Positions 46,606-55,378 of a stretch of DNA of 64,000 nucleotides are shown here, piece after piece (position 1 is the first letter of the stretch; every line of letters starts with the position of its first letter). The position numbers and the translations under genes were made by a program. Source of the DNA: Xanthobacteraceae bacterium (GTDB lineage Bacteria > Pseudomonadota > Alphaproteobacteria > Rhizobiales > Xanthobacteraceae). Where the stretch lies: positions 1,736,001 to 1,800,000 of the forward strand of contig JAHBZE010000001.1 in assembly GCA_019635585.1 (NCBI GenBank), written 5' to 3'. The notes beneath the pieces are model-generated. The model was not told where the DNA came from. It saw only the letters and a list, made by a program, of their open reading frames with translations, and did no database searches.

Positions 46606-47496
46606 ATGGCTTCGATCATCCGTCCGCGCCGCAGCGTTCTCTATATGCCGGGATCGAACGCCCGTGCGCTGGAGAAGGCACGCACGCTTGCCGCTGACGC
46701 GCTCATCCTCGATCTCGAGGATGCGGTCGCGCCGGATGCGAAACAAACCGCGCGGGAACAGGTGACGGCGGCCGTGAAAGCCGGCGGCTATGGCAAACGC
46801 GAAATCGCGATCCGCGTGAACGCGCTCTCGACGCCCTGGGGCATGGACGATTTTAAGGCCGCGGCGGACGCGAAGCCCGACGCGATCCTGGTGCCGAAGG
46901 TTTCTTCCGCCGACGAAGTGCACGATATCGCGCGTGCGCTCGCACAACTGGGCGCGGACGCAAGAACGCGCATCTGGGTCATGATCGAGACAGCGCTTTC
47001 GGCATTCCGTCTCGAGCAGATCGCGGCGACCGCGAAGGACGATAAGACGCGGCTTTCGGTCTTTATCCTTGGCACCAACGATTACGCGAAAGAAACGCGG
47101 TCGAAAATCACGCGCGGCCGCGCGGGGCTGATCCCATTTCTCGCCAATTCCGTCGCCGCCGCGCGGGCCTACGGCATCGACGTGATCGACGGCGTTTACA
47201 ACGACATCTCCAATCTCGACGGATTGAAGGAAGAAGCGGCGCAGGCGCGCGATCTCGGCTTCGACGGCAAGACCATCATCCATCCGACGCATATCGCGCC
47301 ATGCAACGAGGCCTTCTCGCCAAGCGAGGAGGAGGTCGCAACCGCGCGCAAGGTGGCCGGCGCCTTCGAGCAGCCGGAAGCGCAGGGCAAGGGCGTATTG
47401 CAGATCGATGGGCGGATGTACGAAATTCTGCATGCCGAGATCGCGAAGCGTACGGTAGCGGTTGCCGACGCCATCAAGGAGCGGGAAGCGCAATGA
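46606..47496 (+). CDS. HpcH/HpaI aldolase-citrate lyase family protein (malyl-CoA lyase-like)
   Basis: A 296-residue CitE-like CoA-ester lyase. Motifs are RSVLYMPGSNARALEKA at the N-terminus, LILDLEDAVAPDAK (metal-binding Glu/Asp), RVNALSTPWG, and KTIIHPTHIAPCNEAF at the C-terminus. Such enzymes cleave or form malyl-CoA-type thioesters. The next gene encodes a mesaconyl-CoA hydratase-like protein (4-bp overlap), so a beta-methylmalyl-CoA or malyl-CoA lyase or thioesterase role in the ethylmalonyl-CoA pathway is likely. Confidence 0.85.
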   Translation: MASIIRPRRSVLYMPGSNARALEKARTLAADALILDLEDAVAPDAKQTAREQVTAAVKAGGYGKREIAIRVNALSTPWGMDDFKAAADAKPDAILVPKVSSADEVHDIARALAQLGADARTRIWVMIETALSAFRLEQIAATAKDDKTRLSVFILGTNDYAKETRSKITRGRAGLIPFLANSVAAARAYGIDVIDGVYNDISNLDGLKEEAAQARDLGFDGKTIIHPTHIAPCNEAFSPSEEEVATARKVAGAFEQPEAQGKGVLQIDGRMYEILHAEIAKRTVAVADAIKEREAQ

Positions 47497-48560
47497 ACCC
47501 GATCGTCACCAAAGCGAAGACTTCGGCCGGAAATTTCTTCGAGGATTTCAAACTCGGTCGGGTCATTCACCACGCGACACCGCGCACGATTACGGTGGGC
47601 GACGTTTCGCTCTATTCGGCGCTTTACGGCACGCGCTTCGCCGTGCAGTCGGCGGAGAGTTTTGCAAAAGCCATCGGCTATCCACAGTCGCCGGTCGACG
47701 ATCTGCTCGTGTTTCATGTCGTGTTCGGGAAAACCGTGCCGGACATTTCGCTGAACGCGGTCGCCAATCTCGGCTATGCGGCGTGCCGGTTTCTCGCGCC
47801 CGTTTACCCCGGCGATACGCTCACCGCCGTTTCAGAAGTGATCGGCTTGCGCGAGAACGCGAACCGCACCTCCGGCGTCGTTTATGTCCGCTCGACCGGC
47901 TTCAACCAGCACGGCGTCGAAGTGCTCGACTACGTGCGCTGGGTCATGGTGCGAAAGCGCAACGAACACGGCAGCACGCCGGAGCCGGTGGTACCGAAGC
48001 TGCCTTCAGCGATTTCGGCGGAGCAACTCGGCAAGGGCCTGCCGCCGATCCATGTGCGCGAATATAATTTCCGGCTCGCAGGCAGCGAGCACCGCTTCGA
48101 GGACTACGCGCCGGGCGAGCGCATCGATCATGTCGACGGCATGACGGTCGAGGACGCCGAGCAGCAGATCGCAACGAGGCTCTATCAAAACACCGCGAAA
48201 GTGCATTTCAACAACTTCGCGCAGAAGTCGGACCGTTTCGGCAAGCGCCTGATCTACGGCGGCCATGTGATTTCGCTCGCGCGCGCGCTTTCCTTTAACG
48301 GGCTGGCGAACGCCTTTCATGTCGCCGCGATCAATGGCGGCCGTCATGTTGCGCCGTTGTTTGCGGGAGACACCGTGTTTGCCTGGACCGAAGTGCTGGA
48401 CGTGCAGCCGCTTCCGGGCCGGAGCGACGCCGGTGCGCTCAGGCTCCGTACGATTGCGGCCAAAGACCGTCCCTGTGCCGATCATCCCTACAAGAACGGC
48501 GACGAATACGAGCCGGGCGTGATCCTCGATCTCGATTACTGGGCGCTGATGCCGCGCTGA
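47493..48560 (+). CDS. MaoC family dehydratase, mesaconyl-CoA hydratase-like
   Basis: A 355-residue double-hotdog MaoC dehydratase. The N-terminal repeat starts SAGNFFEDFKLGRVIHHATPRTI with GDVSLYSALYG. The second repeat has NFAQKSDRFGKRLIYGGHVISLARAL with the catalytic Asp/His region, then APLFAGDTVFAWTEVLD. Length and opening match mesaconyl-CoA hydratase (Mch) of Rhodobacter and relatives, which hydrates mesaconyl-C1-CoA to beta-methylmalyl-CoA. It overlaps the lyase gene by 4 bp and abuts the convergent LysR gene. The ATG at 47493 is preferred over in-frame upstream codons inside the lyase gene. Confidence 0.85.
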   Translation: MNPIVTKAKTSAGNFFEDFKLGRVIHHATPRTITVGDVSLYSALYGTRFAVQSAESFAKAIGYPQSPVDDLLVFHVVFGKTVPDISLNAVANLGYAACRFLAPVYPGDTLTAVSEVIGLRENANRTSGVVYVRSTGFNQHGVEVLDYVRWVMVRKRNEHGSTPEPVVPKLPSAISAEQLGKGLPPIHVREYNFRLAGSEHRFEDYAPGERIDHVDGMTVEDAEQQIATRLYQNTAKVHFNNFAQKSDRFGKRLIYGGHVISLARALSFNGLANAFHVAAINGGRHVAPLFAGDTVFAWTEVLDVQPLPGRSDAGALRLRTIAAKDRPCADHPYKNGDEYEPGVILDLDYWALMPR

Positions 48561-49451
48561 TTATTCGTCCTGCGCGCGCAGGTGCGTGACGAGCTCGCGC
48601 GCAAACGCGGGCAGTTGCTCGAAGCTGCGCACGCAGATCGTCAGATCGCGCTCGGCCCAGCTATCGGAGAGCGTCACCGAAGTTACCGCCATCGAAAGTG
48701 CGGCGCGCCTTGCCGTCGTTTCCGGCACGACGCCGATGCCGACATTGCGCTCGACCATGCGGCAGACGGCATCGAAGCTCCTGAGTTGAATTCGCAACCG
48801 CAGCGGCCGTCCGATGCGCGCAGCCTTGTCGGCGAGAAAGCGCTGGAGCGCGGAGGCGCGGTCCAGCCCGACGAAGTCATGGTCGAGCACCTGCGCGAGC
48901 GAAACCGCCGAGCGCACCGCGAGCGGATGATCGTGCGCGACCACGAGCACAAAGCGGTCGCGGCGGTACGGATAGGTTTCAAGCGAGCCGGAATCGACCG
49001 TGCCCGCGACGATGCCGAGATCGGCGACGCCTTCGGCAATGAGACTCACGATCTCATCGGAAAGCCGCTCCTCAAGATCGACGCTGACGTTGGGGTTCGC
49101 GGCAAGAAACGAGGCGAGCGCTTCCGGCAGAAATTCGGTGAGTGCGTTCGTGTTCGACAGCACCTTGATCTGGCCGGCCTGTCCGCCGGCGAAGACGCCA
49201 AGCTCTTCGCGCAGCTTTTCGGCCTGCTGGAGCATGGAGCGCGCATGCGCGAGCAGGATGCGGCCGGCCTGTGTCGGGGAGGCGCCTTGACGGCTCCGGA
49301 TCAGGAGCGGCGCGCCGAGCGCTTCCTCCATGTTCCGGATCCGGGTCGAGGCGGCAGCAAGTGCCAGATTTGCTCGTTCCGCGCCGTGGGTAATCGAGCC
49401 CGCATCGACCACGTGACGAAACAGGCTGAGATCGGAAAGATCAAAACGCAC
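48561..49451 (-). CDS. LysR family transcriptional regulator
   Basis: A 296-residue LysR-type regulator. The N-terminal winged HTH is FDLSDLSLFRHVVDAGSITHGAERANLALAAASTRI (about 2-38), with GAPLLIRSRQGASPTQAG following. The effector domain spans about 90-290. Targets are unknown. It converges on the lyase-hydratase pair with no intergenic gap, so regulation of that pair is possible, but LysR genes more often control divergent neighbours, here sdhC. Confidence 0.9.
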   Translation of the reverse strand: MRFDLSDLSLFRHVVDAGSITHGAERANLALAAASTRIRNMEEALGAPLLIRSRQGASPTQAGRILLAHARSMLQQAEKLREELGVFAGGQAGQIKVLSNTNALTEFLPEALASFLAANPNVSVDLEERLSDEIVSLIAEGVADLGIVAGTVDSGSLETYPYRRDRFVLVVAHDHPLAVRSAVSLAQVLDHDFVGLDRASALQRFLADKAARIGRPLRLRIQLRSFDAVCRMVERNVGIGVVPETTARRAALSMAVTSVTLSDSWAERDLTICVRSFEQLPAFARELVTHLRAQDE

Positions 49452-49654
49452 CGATTCCTCGCTGGTATGCCAATCCTTCGTATTTTGCGAAGGAATACTA
49501 CGCCAAATAAGGCTTGTTAGGAAGTTCGGCGGGCATATGGTTCGCGGAACACGAAGTCAGAGCCGTTCCAAACTATGTGGATTGCGCTGGCTTTGCATTG
49601 CCGCGCTGGCGGGAACGGCCAATTCTCCGGCGCATTCAAGATAGAGAGCCAGCG

Positions 49655-50050
49655 ATGTCAGAAACATCAGCCCGCCCGCGGCCGGTCTCGCCGCATCTGA
49701 CGATTTACCGCCTGACCTGGACCATGGCGATGTCCATCGTCCACCGCATCACCGGGGCGGCGCTTTACTTCGGCACGCTGTTGCTCGCCTGGTGGCTGGT
49801 CGCTGCCGCGACCGGCGCGAAATACTTCGACACCGCCAACGCCTTCTTTGGCAGCTGGTTCGGGCAACTGATCCTGCTCGGCTACACTTGGGCGCTCGTG
49901 CACCACATGCTCGGCGGCATCCGCCATTTCATCTGGGACACGGGCCGCGGCTACGGTCCGGAGCGGCAAACGCTCGCGCGCATGACGCTGATTGGATCGG
50001 TCTCGATCACCATTCTTCTCTGGGCGCTGGCCCTCGTGCTCAGGAGCTGA
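49655..50050 (+). CDS. sdhC: succinate dehydrogenase cytochrome b556 subunit
   Basis: SdhC, 131 residues, a three-helix membrane anchor of complex II that binds heme b and ubiquinone. The PVSPHLTIYRLTWTMAMSIVHRITG motif is at the N-terminus. The heme-ligand His lies in ALVHHMLGGIRHFIWDTG (about 84-100). The ATG at 49655 is the family start; the frame upstream to 49514 lacks homology. First gene of sdhCDA-orf-B, with 200 bp upstream that should carry the promoter. Confidence 0.95.
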   Translation: MSETSARPRPVSPHLTIYRLTWTMAMSIVHRITGAALYFGTLLLAWWLVAAATGAKYFDTANAFFGSWFGQLILLGYTWALVHHMLGGIRHFIWDTGRGYGPERQTLARMTLIGSVSITILLWALALVLRS

Positions 50051-50053
50051 CGC

Positions 50054-50431
50054 ATGATGCGTACGCCTCTCTCCCGCATTCGCGGCCTTGGCGCCGCACA
50101 TCACGGCACCGAGCACTTCTGGCTGCAGCGTTTGACCGCCGCCGCCAACGTGCTCCTGCTTGTCGTGCTGATCGGAATCGTCGTGACGCTGGTCGGCCGC
50201 AGCCACGCGACCGTGATCGCGACGCTATCGAAACCGCTGGTCTCCGTGTTGCTGGTCGCAGCGATGATCTCGGTCGCGATCCACATGCGGATCGGCATGC
50301 AGGTCATCATCGAGGACTATGTGCATTCGCCGCTGCGCAAGGTCGCGCTTCTGATGTTGAACACGTTCTTCGCCTGGGGCGTCGGGCTCGCCTGCATCTT
50401 CGCCGTTCTCAAAATTTCCTTCGGACCCTAA
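50054..50431 (+). CDS. sdhD: succinate dehydrogenase hydrophobic membrane anchor subunit
   Basis: SdhD, 125 residues with three membrane helices. Motifs are [20 protein letters not shown] near the N-terminus and the heme-ligand helix [18 protein letters not shown] (about 75-92). It follows sdhC after 3 bp and precedes sdhA by 4 bp. Confidence 0.95.
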   Translation: MMRTPLSRIRGLGAAHHGTEHFWLQRLTAAANVLLLVVLIGIVVTLVGRSHATVIATLSKPLVSVLLVAAMISVAIHMRIGMQVIIEDYVHSPLRKVALLMLNTFFAWGVGLACIFAVLKISFGP

Positions 50432-50435
50432 AAAT

Positions 50436-52241
50436 ATGACCGCCATCAACGGACGCGCCTATCCGATCACCGAGCATCTCTATGACGTCGTCGTCGTCGG
50501 CGCCGGCGGCGCGGGCCTGCGCGCGGTCGTGGGCTGTGCAGAAGCCGGTTTAAAGACCGCCTGCATCTCGAAGGTTTTCCCGACGCGCTCGCATACGGTC
50601 GCGGCGCAGGGCGGTATTTCGGCAGCGCTCGGCAATATGGGCGAGGACGACTGGCGCTGGCACATGTACGACACCGTGAAGGGGTCGGACTGGCTCGGCG
50701 ATCAGGACGCGATCGAATATCTCTGCCGCAACGCGCCACAGGCGGTTTATGAGCTCGAGCATTGGGGCGTGCCGTTTTCGCGCACCGAGGCCGGAAAGAT
50801 CTACCAGCGCCCATTCGGCGGCATGACCACCCACTACGGCAAAGGCACCGCGCAGCGTACGTGTGCCGCCGCCGACCGTACCGGCCACGCGATTCTGCAC
50901 ACGCTTTATGGTGCCGCGCTGAAGCACCGCGCGGAATTCTTCATCGAATATTTCGTGCTCGATCTCCTGATGAACGACGACGGCAACTGCTGCGGCGTGC
51001 TCGCGCTGAAAATGGACGACGGCACCCTGCACCGCTTTCGCTCGCACGAGACGATCCTTGCGACCGGCGGCTATGGCCGCGCCTATTTCTCCTGCACCTC
51101 CGCGCATACTTGCACCGGCGACGGTAACGCCATGGTGCTGCGCGCGGGCCTGCCGTTGCAGGACATGGAATTCGTGCAGTTCCACCCGACCGGCATTTAC
51201 GGCGCGGGCTGTCTCATCACCGAAGGTTCGCGCGGCGAGGGCGGCTATCTCGTCAATTCCGAGGGTGAGCGCTTTATGGAGCGCTATGCACCGTCCGCGA
51301 AGGACCTCGCCTCGCGCGACGTCGTCTCGCGCTCGATGACCATCGAAATCCGCGAAGGCCGCGGCGTCGGCAAAAACAAGGATCACATCTATCTGCACCT
51401 CGATCATCTCGATCCGGCGGTGCTGCACGAGCGGCTCCCAGGTATTTCGGAATCCGCGCGCATCTTCGCGGGCGTCGATGTCACCAAGGAGCCGATCCCG
51501 GTGATTCCGACCGTGCACTACAACATGGGTGGCATTCCCACGAACCCGCATGGTGAAGTGGTCACCAAGAAGGGCGGCGATCCGGATACGATCGTCAACG
51601 GCTTGATGGCGATCGGCGAAGCGGCCTGCGTCTCGGTGCACGGCGCGAACCGGCTCGGCTCGAACTCGCTGATCGATCTCGTGGTGTTCGGACGCGCGGC
51701 CGCCGACCGCTGCGCGGAGAAACTGACGCCGAACGACAAGCACATGATGCTGTCGGCCGAGCCGACCGATAAGGCGCTCTCGCGCTTCGACCGGCTGCGC
51801 AACGCCAACGGCTCGACTTCGACCGCGGATCTGCGGCTCAACATGCAGAAGGTCATGCAGACCAACTGCGCGGTGTTCCGCACCCATGACGTGCTGGAAG
51901 AGGGCCACAAGCTCATTCACGGCGTATTCGGCAGCGCCGGCGACGTGAAGGTCACCGACCGCTCGCTGATCTGGAACACGGATCTCATCGAAACGCTCGA
52001 GTTCGACAACCTCATTTCGCAGGCTGTCGTCACCATGGACTCGGCGCTGAACCGCACCGAGTCCCGCGGCGCGCATGCGCGCGAGGACTTCCCGAACCGC
52101 GACGACAAGGACTGGATGAAGCACACGCTGAGCTGGGTGGATTTCGAAACCAAGAAGGTTTCGATCGATTACCGCCCGGTCCACACCTACACGCTGACCA
52201 ACGAGGTCCAGTACATCGAACCGAAGGCGCGCGTGTACTGA
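50436..52241 (+). CDS. sdhA: succinate dehydrogenase flavoprotein subunit
   Basis: SdhA, 601 residues, the FAD-bearing catalytic subunit oxidising succinate to fumarate on the cytoplasmic side. Landmarks are the dinucleotide motif [15 protein letters not shown], the flavin-linking His in [19 protein letters not shown] (about residue 50), the [15 protein letters not shown] substrate site, and the catalytic Arg in [18 protein letters not shown]. The stop codon shares one base with the next small gene (TGATG). Confidence 0.97.
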   Translation: MTAINGRAYPITEHLYDVVVVGAGGAGLRAVVGCAEAGLKTACISKVFPTRSHTVAAQGGISAALGNMGEDDWRWHMYDTVKGSDWLGDQDAIEYLCRNAPQAVYELEHWGVPFSRTEAGKIYQRPFGGMTTHYGKGTAQRTCAAADRTGHAILHTLYGAALKHRAEFFIEYFVLDLLMNDDGNCCGVLALKMDDGTLHRFRSHETILATGGYGRAYFSCTSAHTCTGDGNAMVLRAGLPLQDMEFVQFHPTGIYGAGCLITEGSRGEGGYLVNSEGERFMERYAPSAKDLASRDVVSRSMTIEIREGRGVGKNKDHIYLHLDHLDPAVLHERLPGISESARIFAGVDVTKEPIPVIPTVHYNMGGIPTNPHGEVVTKKGGDPDTIVNGLMAIGEAACVSVHGANRLGSNSLIDLVVFGRAAADRCAEKLTPNDKHMMLSAEPTDKALSRFDRLRNANGSTSTADLRLNMQKVMQTNCAVFRTHDVLEEGHKLIHGVFGSAGDVKVTDRSLIWNTDLIETLEFDNLISQAVVTMDSALNRTESRGAHAREDFPNRDDKDWMKHTLSWVDFETKKVSIDYRPVHTYTLTNEVQYIEPKARVY

Positions 52242-52474
52242 TGAAACTCGCGCTGGTTTCCGACGGAAACGATTTCGCCGTTTATGAAGATGCCGCCTGG
52301 AAGGCGGGGAAGGCGACGAAGTTTGCGATGCTGAACCGTAACCAGGCGGATTTCAGCATCGAACCGACGGCGGATGCCCCGAAGGCACTGCCGACCGGCG
52401 ACTTCCAGACGCTCAACGACGCCCTGATCGCGCTTCGCGAAGCGGGCTTTGAATTCGAGAGATACGAGAAATAG
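52241..52474 (+). CDS. 77-residue protein encoded between sdhA and sdhB
   Basis: A small soluble protein with start [20 protein letters not shown] and end [13 protein letters not shown]; no signal peptide, membrane helix or cysteines. Its ATG overlaps the sdhA stop by one base, and its stop is 2 bp before the sdhB start, so it is embedded in the operon and probably translated with it. It does not resemble SdhE (no RGxxE motif). I do not recognise the family. An accessory role in complex II assembly or regulation is inference from position. Confidence 0.75.
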   Translation: MKLALVSDGNDFAVYEDAAWKAGKATKFAMLNRNQADFSIEPTADAPKALPTGDFQTLNDALIALREAGFEFERYEK

Positions 52475-52476
52475 CC

Positions 52477-53256
52477 ATGGTCGAACTGACACTGCCGAAA
52501 AATTCCCGCGTGGTCGAAGGCAAGACCTGGCCGAAGCCGGAAGGCGCCACCAACCTCGAGGAACTCCGGGTTTATCGCTACGACCCCGATCAGGACGCGA
52601 ACCCGCGCATCGACACCTATTACGTCGACCGCGACGATTGCGGCCCGATGGTTCTGGATGCGCTGATCTGGATCAAGAACAACATCGACCCGACGCTGAC
52701 CTTCCGCCGCTCCTGCCGCGAAGGCATCTGCGGCTCCTGCGCCATGAATATCGATGGCGGCAATACGCTCGCCTGCACCTGCGGCATGGACGAAATCAAA
52801 GGCACGGTGAAAATCTATCCGCTGCCGCACATGGCGGTGGTGAAGGACCTCGTGCCTGATCTCACCGGTTTCTACGCGCAGCACGCCTCGATCGAGCCGT
52901 GGCTGCAAACCACGACGCCGGAGCCCTCCGCCGAATGGAAGCAAAGTCACGAAGACCGCCAGAAGCTCGACGGGCTTTACGAGTGCATCCTCTGTGCGTG
53001 CTGTTCGGCGTCGTGCCCTAGCTACTGGTGGAATTCGGAGCGCTATCTAGGACCCGCCGCGCTGTTGCAGGCCTATCGCTGGATCAACGACAGCCGCGAC
53101 GAGGCGACCGGCGAGCGGCTCGATAATCTTGAGGATCCGTTCCGGCTCTATCGCTGCCATACCATCATGAATTGTGCGAACACTTGCCCGAAGGGTTTGA
53201 ACCCGGCCAAGGCGATCGCGGAAATCAAGAAGAAGATGGTGACGCGCCAACTCTAG
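52477..53256 (+). CDS. sdhB: succinate dehydrogenase iron-sulfur subunit
   Basis: SdhB, 259 residues, carrying electrons from FAD to quinone. The [2Fe-2S] ligands are in [21 protein letters not shown] (about 83-105). The [4Fe-4S] and [3Fe-4S] ligands are in [17 protein letters not shown] and [17 protein letters not shown]. The N-terminus [19 protein letters not shown] fits the alphaproteobacterial family. Last gene of the operon. Confidence 0.97.
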   Translation: MVELTLPKNSRVVEGKTWPKPEGATNLEELRVYRYDPDQDANPRIDTYYVDRDDCGPMVLDALIWIKNNIDPTLTFRRSCREGICGSCAMNIDGGNTLACTCGMDEIKGTVKIYPLPHMAVVKDLVPDLTGFYAQHASIEPWLQTTTPEPSAEWKQSHEDRQKLDGLYECILCACCSASCPSYWWNSERYLGPAALLQAYRWINDSRDEATGERLDNLEDPFRLYRCHTIMNCANTCPKGLNPAKAIAEIKKKMVTRQL

Positions 53257-53274
53257 CGCGTCGCGCTTGTCTGC

Positions 53275-53565
53275 TCAGTCGATCCGGCTGCCAGCGCGGA
53301 ACGGCCAACCCTTCAGCATGCGTGTAATACCAAGCACGATCACGATGCAGGAGGCGAAAACAGGCAGCATGACGATGCCGAGTACCAGCGCCCAGACCAG
53401 CCAGGCCGTCGCGCCGCCGCCGGGAATGAGTGGCAGCAGCGCGCTATAGAGTGAAGCGGAGGCGATCAGCGCGATCGCCTTCAAGGCGGCGAGCATGAGC
53501 GCCAAGGCCACCAGCGCAGCGGCGGCGACCCAGAAGGCAAAGAATACGCGAAGGAAAGAACGCAT
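53275..53565 (-). CDS. small membrane protein, unknown function
   Basis: A 96-residue protein with two or three hydrophobic segments (about 5-45 and 60-82). The start is basic (MRSFLRVFFAF) and the C-terminus is basic and Arg-rich (ITRMLKGWPFRAGSRID). I do not recognise a family. The ATG at 53565 is preferred over 53595, which adds ten residues without support. It is convergent with sdhB, 18 bp apart. Confidence 0.6.
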   Translation of the reverse strand: MRSFLRVFFAFWVAAAALVALALMLAALKAIALIASASLYSALLPLIPGGGATAWLVWALVLGIVMLPVFASCIVIVLGITRMLKGWPFRAGSRID

Positions 53566-53686
53566 CGAATGACCGAAGCAGACCGCCGGTTCCATTCGAT
53601 AGCGGGCGCCGGGTTAAGGACTGGGTAACGCCATCCCCGAAAATCCGTTAATGCGGAGAGTTCCCCATAAGCGCAACGGCAACCCG

Positions 53687-53726
53687 AAAAAGTTGATGGC
53701 CGCATGCCTTGCGGCATACGGCCATC
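53687..53726 (-). terminator. intrinsic terminator of the lysine-rich peptide gene
   Basis: A 14-bp stem with one mismatch (53695-53708 with 53713-53726, loop TTGC). On the minus strand it is followed after three bases by TTTTT. It lies 27 bp past the stop at 53753. Confidence 0.85.
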
Positions 53727-53752
53727 GAAAACTATTCGCGAGTAGCGAAGAG

Positions 53753-53839
53753 TTACATCGCCTTCTTCTTGCGACGCTTCTTCGTTTTCTTGGCCTTCTT
53801 AGCCTTCTTCGCTTTCGCCTTCTTACGACGTTTTGCCAT
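53753..53839 (-). CDS. 28-residue lysine/arginine-rich peptide
   Basis: A tiny gene encoding MAKRRKKAKAKKAKKAKKTK followed by KRRKKKAM: 19 of 28 residues are Lys or Arg, the rest Ala, Thr and Met. The minus strand shows an AGAGG ribosome site 6-9 bases before the ATG and a strong terminator 27 bp after the TAA stop, so it is a complete transcription unit. The composition resembles the basic tails of bacterial histone-H1-like proteins or a nucleic-acid-binding peptide; function is unknown. A longer in-frame reading from 54034 has no ribosome site or homology. Confidence 0.6.
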   Translation of the reverse strand: MAKRRKKAKAKKAKKAKKTKKRRKKKAM

Positions 53840-54467
53840 GATATGCCTCTTGGCGGATGTTGGGTTGCGCGCTTCAGAACCGGATTTAGCTTTCGATTCC
53901 TTCGTGCGGCGCGGTCTTGAAGGAGATGTTTCCTTCGGTTCGATCCCGAAGATGCCCATCATGGGACTGGTTGAGTCGCTCCTGGGCATTCGCTTCCGAA
54001 TCAAACAACCGGCAGCGACATATCGCGCATGCATTTGTCGTTTGCCAATAGGGGTGGCACATCTCGCGGGTATTTGCGTGCCAAACTACGAGGTGTTGCG
54101 TTCAGAAACTTCGCGCGAGAATCAGTTTTCGATTGACAAAGAAAACTTGCGACAGCACTTCGTTTAAAAAGAAAATGCTCGAACTTTCAGTACGTTAGCT
54201 AAGCTGTGTTTTTGGAGCGCGATTCTTATTTTTGCTTCGCACGACTCGACAAAGATTCCTGCGCGCATTCGTTTAACCCTCTTGAAAAAATTATTCACAG
54301 GCACGCGAAAACGCACGCCGGAAACGTCACTGCGAGTCATTTTTTGGCAAAACGCGCACTGATTCGCGCAAAGTGATTCGTTTTTCGGACGCGTAACGCG
54401 AACGCAAAATGCGCGGCGCGCGCTTCGAAACCTCCCTTTAACGAATCAGAACGGGCTAACGCGCGAT
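53840..54467. other. 628-bp non-coding gap, lower GC
   Basis: Between the lysine-rich peptide gene and a GNAT gene, both on the minus strand. Its right two thirds are visibly richer in A and T than the surroundings (for example 54125-54300). Frames are short or have composition unlike neighbours. A TTGACA box occurs at 54136-54141 on the plus strand, without a convincing -10 partner. Near the left end (53840-53960) is the upstream region of the lysine-rich peptide gene. I see no recognisable gene, tRNA or repeat. Confidence 0.5.
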
Positions 54468-55052
54468 TTACGCCGAGCGAAGCGCGCGCGTCGTCGTTTG
54501 CATCACCGAATTGGCGATGTCCTGGCCGTCGGTGAGCGCTTCCTTCCAGATTGAAAGTGCGTTGGCACGCGGCGCTTCGATCTGCGCGTGGCCGCCATCG
54601 GAGTCATAGGTCACAACCGCGTCGAACTTTCGCGCGATCGCCTGCATTCGCGCGTTCTGCGAGAGGAAATTGACGAAAAGCTTCGAAATACCGCGATTTC
54701 GCGCGGCCAGAACGGTGCGGCTGAACAATTCGGTGCCGATCCCGCGGTTTTGGAAGTCCTTTTCGACGCTGAAGGCCGCTTCCGCCTCACCGCCGGCCAC
54801 CCCGCGAAAGCCACGAAGCTCGGCAACGCCGCGTAATACGCCATCGACGAAGTAGCCGTGCGCGATTGAGTGGCTGCCGAGCGCGTTTTGCGCGTATTGA
54901 TCGATAAAAAAGTCGCTGACCGGCGTGCCGAAACGCATGCGGCGGCTTTCCGGATCAAGGCGCAAGAGATGCGCCTTGAGCGCCGCGGTATCACTCGCCC
55001 ACAGTTTGCGGAAGGAAATTTGGGCTTCGCTCGCTACGTTCGTTGTCATCAT
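54468..55052 (-). CDS. GNAT family N-acetyltransferase
   Basis: A 194-residue GNAT protein. Motif A is AAFSVEKDFQNRGIGTELFSRTV (QNRGIG acetyl-CoA loop), then FVNFLSQNARMQAIARKFDA (motif B). The N-terminal LLRLDPESRRMRFGTPVSDFFIDQY block is typical of acetyltransferases found beside acyl-CoA synthetases, but here the domain stands alone. Starts MMTTNV at 55052 or 55049; longer frames to 55133 lack support. Substrate unknown. Confidence 0.85.
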   Translation of the reverse strand: MMTTNVASEAQISFRKLWASDTAALKAHLLRLDPESRRMRFGTPVSDFFIDQYAQNALGSHSIAHGYFVDGVLRGVAELRGFRGVAGGEAEAAFSVEKDFQNRGIGTELFSRTVLAARNRGISKLFVNFLSQNARMQAIARKFDAVVTYDSDGGHAQIEAPRANALSIWKEALTDGQDIANSVMQTTTRALRSA

Positions 55053-55378
55053 CCTATCTCCGGGCCGGCAACGTCGAACCGAACTGCCTTTCCGTTCACG
55101 GAAAGCATGTATGTGCACTGCAGCAATTTGCAACCCTGACGGTTGTCTGTAGCGGCCAGATGACGGCGGCGCGGCGAAAGCAGGGCCGAATAGAAATCCA
55201 CCTAAACTATTGTTTCATAATATGGATTTCAGCATTTCGGGCACAGTAAACAATTCCCTAATGCAGCCCGTGCAATGCCGTGCTGCACTTGCGAAGAGCT
55301 CTTCAGCCCGGCTTGCCCGTTATGCCGCCGCGGGGTTAGGTCCCTGCGCGAAATCAAACGAAAGGCCGCCCGCGTCCG
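55053..55378. other. 326-bp gap between divergent GNAT and zapE genes
   Basis: No coding frame with family homology. The middle (55200-55260) is AT-rich, including CATAATAT (55216-55223), a possible -10-like element. The right end should hold the zapE ribosome site (GAAAGG, 55358-55363). No terminator or repeat is visible. Confidence 0.45.

Noticed and set aside
50550-52184. 544-codon minus-strand frame opposite sdhA
   Set aside because: Shadow of sdhA; no homology and no ribosome site.
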